15,896 bases of DNA from CAWJEL01 sp964647255 (lineage in GTDB: Bacteria; Chloroflexota; Anaerolineae; CG2-30-64-16), in contig CAZYGI010000079.1 in the NCBI GenBank assembly GCA_964647255.1, positions 1 to 15,896 on the forward strand. Direction: 5' to 3'. Below the pieces are notes generated by a model. The model was not told the origin of the DNA and did not search any database. It saw only the letters and a program-made list of their open reading frames with translations. Both the position numbers and the translations under genes were made by a program. Positions 14,272-15,896 of the stretch are shown one piece after another. Positions within the stretch are counted from its first letter, which is position 1. Every line of letters starts with the position of its first letter.

Positions 14272-15237
14272 GTGAAAACAGCTCTGGTTTGCGGCGCCGG
14301 TGGGTTCATCGCCGGCCACCTGGTCAAGAGGCTCAAGCAGGAAGGTTATTGGGTGCGCGGGGTGGACCGCAAGGTTCATGAGTTCGCGCCTTCGGCAGCC
14401 GATGAGTTCAAGGTGTTGGACCTGCGCGATCCGGCCAACTGCCGCGAGGCGTTGGCCCTGAACGGCGGCGCCTTTGACGAGGTCTACCAGCTCGCGGCCG
14501 ACATGGGCGGCATGGGCTTCATTCATTCCGCGGAATGCGAGATCATGCACAACAGCGTGCTGATCAACGTGCACATGACGCACGCCGCGGCCGAGATGGG
14601 CGTGTCGCGCTACTTCTTCTCCTCGTCGGTGTGCGTCTACCCCGACATGCAGCCCGGCGACCCGGAGATGACCGAGGCGCAGGCAGTCCCCGCACATCCC
14701 GACAACGAGTACGGCTGGGAGAAGCTTTACTCCGAGCGGATGCTGCAGGCGTACGCCCGGCACTACGGCATGAAAGCCCGGATCGCCCGCTTCCAGAACT
14801 GTTACGGTCCCGAGGGCACCTGGACCGGCGGCCGTGAGAAGGCGCCCGCCGCGATCTGTCGCAAGGTGGCCGAAGTCGAGGACGGCGGCACCATCCCGGT
14901 GTGGGGCGACGGCACCGCGGTGCGCTCCTACACCTACGTCAGCGACATGGTGGACGGCATCTACCGGCTCATGCACTCGGACCTGGAAGGCCCGGCCAAC
15001 ATCGGCAACCCCGAATACGTCACGGTGAAGGAACTCGTGGACATCGTCACCCAGGTGTCGGGCAAGCGGATCAACGTCGAATGGGTGAAAGGCCCGGTCG
15101 GCGTGCAGAGCCGCAACTTCAGCAACGAGCGCATCTACTCCCTCGGCTGGCGCGCCCAGGTCTCGACGCTGGAAGGGATCCGGCGGACGTACCCGTGGAT
15201 CGAGGCGCAGGTGAAGGCCGCGCGGGCGGGAAAGTAA
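14272..15237 (+). CDS. GDP-mannose 3,5-epimerase (GME-like)
   Basis: An extended SDR of 321 residues that closely follows the plant GDP-mannose 3',5'-epimerase pattern, which yields GDP-L-galactose (and GDP-L-gulose). Diagnostic strings are QLAADMGGMGFI, SSSVCVYPDM, NEYGWEKLYSERM, RFQNCYGPEGTWTGGREKAPAA, VWGDGTAVRSYTYVSD and GPVGVQSRNFSNE. Catalytic residues line up as Cys121, Tyr147, Lys151 and Lys190; the Lys-Lys spacing of 39 equals that between K178 and K217 of the Arabidopsis enzyme. The N-terminal cofactor site is GAGGFIAG. I start at the GTG at 14272 because GGAGG (14260-14264) is 7 bases away; a TTG at 14266 is too close. A 175-base gap without a gene separates it from fkp; no convincing promoter was seen there. 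Confidence 0.93.
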   Translation: MKTALVCGAGGFIAGHLVKRLKQEGYWVRGVDRKVHEFAPSAADEFKVLDLRDPANCREALALNGGAFDEVYQLAADMGGMGFIHSAECEIMHNSVLINVHMTHAAAEMGVSRYFFSSSVCVYPDMQPGDPEMTEAQAVPAHPDNEYGWEKLYSERMLQAYARHYGMKARIARFQNCYGPEGTWTGGREKAPAAICRKVAEVEDGGTIPVWGDGTAVRSYTYVSDMVDGIYRLMHSDLEGPANIGNPEYVTVKELVDIVTQVSGKRINVEWVKGPVGVQSRNFSNERIYSLGWRAQVSTLEGIRRTYPWIEAQVKAARAGK

Positions 15238-15255
15238 TCACAGCCGAGGTTTCGC

Positions 15256-15378
15256 GCAAGCGGATCAACGTCAAGCCAGTCCCCAAACTGGCTCGCGCGT
15301 TAAACCGCAGTCTGCCACAACGTGCGCGTCTTCTCCCTCGGCTGGCGCGGCCAGGTGCCGGTTAAGTGGGGGAGCCGC
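15256..15378 (+). pseudogene. Decayed partial copy of the GDP-mannose 3,5-epimerase 3' end
   Basis: Two 17-base blocks of the epimerase gene recur just after its stop: GCAAGCGGATCAACGTC (15062-15078 and 15256-15272) and CTCCCTCGGCTGGCGCG (15138-15154 and 15333-15349), the second followed by one mismatch and CCAGGT in both. The blocks start 76 bases apart in the gene and 77 apart in the copy, with diverged sequence between, so the copy carries a net one-base shift and cannot encode the domain. It ends with FSLGWRGQVPVKWGSR and a TGA near 15378. It is the remnant of a duplication or of a second epimerase gene lost by recombination. Confidence 0.8.
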
Positions 15379-15401
15379 TGACATATTGGACGCTCAATAA
15401 A

Positions 15402-15422
15402 CACCTGCGTTACGCGCAGGTG
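15402..15422 (+). other. 8-bp perfect hairpin between the epimerase remnant and the flippase
   Basis: CACCTGCG (15402-15409) pairs with CGCAGGTG (15415-15422) around the loop TTACG. No T-run follows (GAGAGAAG comes next), so it is not a standard intrinsic terminator. It could affect read-through into the flippase, or mark the recombination junction. Confidence 0.5.
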
Positions 15423-15464
15423 GAGAGAAGCACGATCGCGTAACACCGAAAGAAAGAGCCGAAG

Positions 15465-15896
15465 ATTCCTGAACACACCTCTCGCCTGACTCATGAAGCG
15501 ATCTGGGTCGGTCTGGGTCAGGCTATTGCTGCGATAGGCAGTATCGTGGGCATCCGCTTACTAACTGGCACTCTGGCTCCAGACCGCTATGGTGAATTGG
15601 CCCTGGGTATGACTGCTGTGACCTTGTCACAGCAGTTAGTGACGGGGCCAATTGCTGGAGCCGCGTTACGGTTTTTTGCTCCGGCTCTGGAAGCGAAGCA
15701 ACTGTCGCCGTATCTTGGCAGTTTGCGGCAACTACTTAAGCGGACCACACTCATTTTGATCGCGGCGGCTCTGGCTGTCGGCTCGGGCTTGGTTGTTATC
15801 GGTCAATCACGCTGGTTGGGCTTAGTTCTTGGCGCAGTGGTGTTTGCCACCCTCACTGGCTATAGCTCAGCGTTGGATGGTGTACAAAACGCCGCG
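15465..15896 (+). CDS. Wzx-like oligosaccharide flippase, N-terminal part (runs off the window)
   Basis: An open frame from 15444 to the window end encodes a polytopic membrane protein resembling the N-terminus of polysaccharide flippases, which move lipid-linked glycan units across the inner membrane. Landmarks are LTHEAIWVGLGQAIAAIGSIVGIRLLTG, LAPDRYGELALGMTAVTLSQQL, GPIAGAALRFFAPALE, TTLILIAAALAVGSGLVVIG and WLGLVLGAVVFATLTGYSSALDG, giving about four transmembrane segments. There is no ATG, GTG or TTG between the in-frame TAA at 15441 and the first conserved residues; the coordinate given assumes a rare ATT at 15465, with CTG at 15486 as alternative. Third positions are clearly richer in A and T than in the genes before it, suggesting separate origin. 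Role in exporting the glycan made by this operon is inferred from position. Confidence 0.8.
   Translation, partial: MPEHTSRLTHEAIWVGLGQAIAAIGSIVGIRLLTGTLAPDRYGELALGMTAVTLSQQLVTGPIAGAALRFFAPALEAKQLSPYLGSLRQLLKRTTLILIAAALAVGSGLVVIGQSRWLGLVLGAVVFATLTGYSSALDGVQNAA

Noticed and set aside
15402..15422. Hairpin as an intrinsic terminator
   Set aside because: There is no T-tract after the stem; the following bases are purine-rich.

Overview
The window is a high-GC bacterial chromosome segment, most likely from an uncultured Chloroflexota (Anaerolineae-like) organism. This rests on the plsX-fabF-NERD-like gene order, the very GC-rich codon use, and several families of short interspersed repeats of the kind I associate with that phylum. 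No rRNA or other decisive marker is present, so the assignment is an inference.

Layout. (1) 1-602: the 3' end of radC and a small two-helix membrane protein, both on the + strand. (2) 630-3711: a minus-strand operon plsX > fabF > NERD-like membrane protein, i.e. phospholipid and fatty-acid synthesis. (3) 3712-4189: a divergent control region with a strong promoter facing plsX and a near-consensus promoter driving tRNA-Leu(GAG), followed by a probable promoter for the next operon. (4) 4190-15237: a plus-strand sugar-nucleotide operon: UDP-HexNAc 6-dehydrogenase (wbpA-like), UDP-uronate 4-epimerase, cysD, fused cysNC, a GxxExxY-family gene bracketed by 40-bp inverted repeats, rmlA, an fkp-like L-fucokinase/GDP-fucose pyrophosphorylase broken by one frameshift, and a GDP-mannose 3,5-epimerase. 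(5) 15238-15896: a decayed partial copy of the GDP-mannose epimerase 3' end, a hairpin, and the start of a Wzx-like flippase with visibly lower GC and no ordinary start codon.

How the genes fit together. The operon makes activated sugars for a surface glycan: UDP-aminouronic acids or uronic acids, dTDP-glucose, GDP-L-fucose (salvage) and GDP-L-galactose (epimerisation). CysD/CysNC supply PAPS; because they sit inside this operon with no sulfite-producing genes, the likely purpose is sulfation of that glycan rather than cysteine synthesis. The product would then be a sulfated, L-fucose/L-galactose-containing acidic polysaccharide. No glycosyltransferase or sulfotransferase is in the window, so this is inference.

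The most unusual sequence-level signal is repeat invasion. A 596-bp unit with 40-bp inverted ends (34/40 matched by eye) sits exactly between the end of cysNC and the ribosome-binding site of rmlA. The fkp-like gene also carries three different repeat-like inserts, all of which keep the reading frame open.
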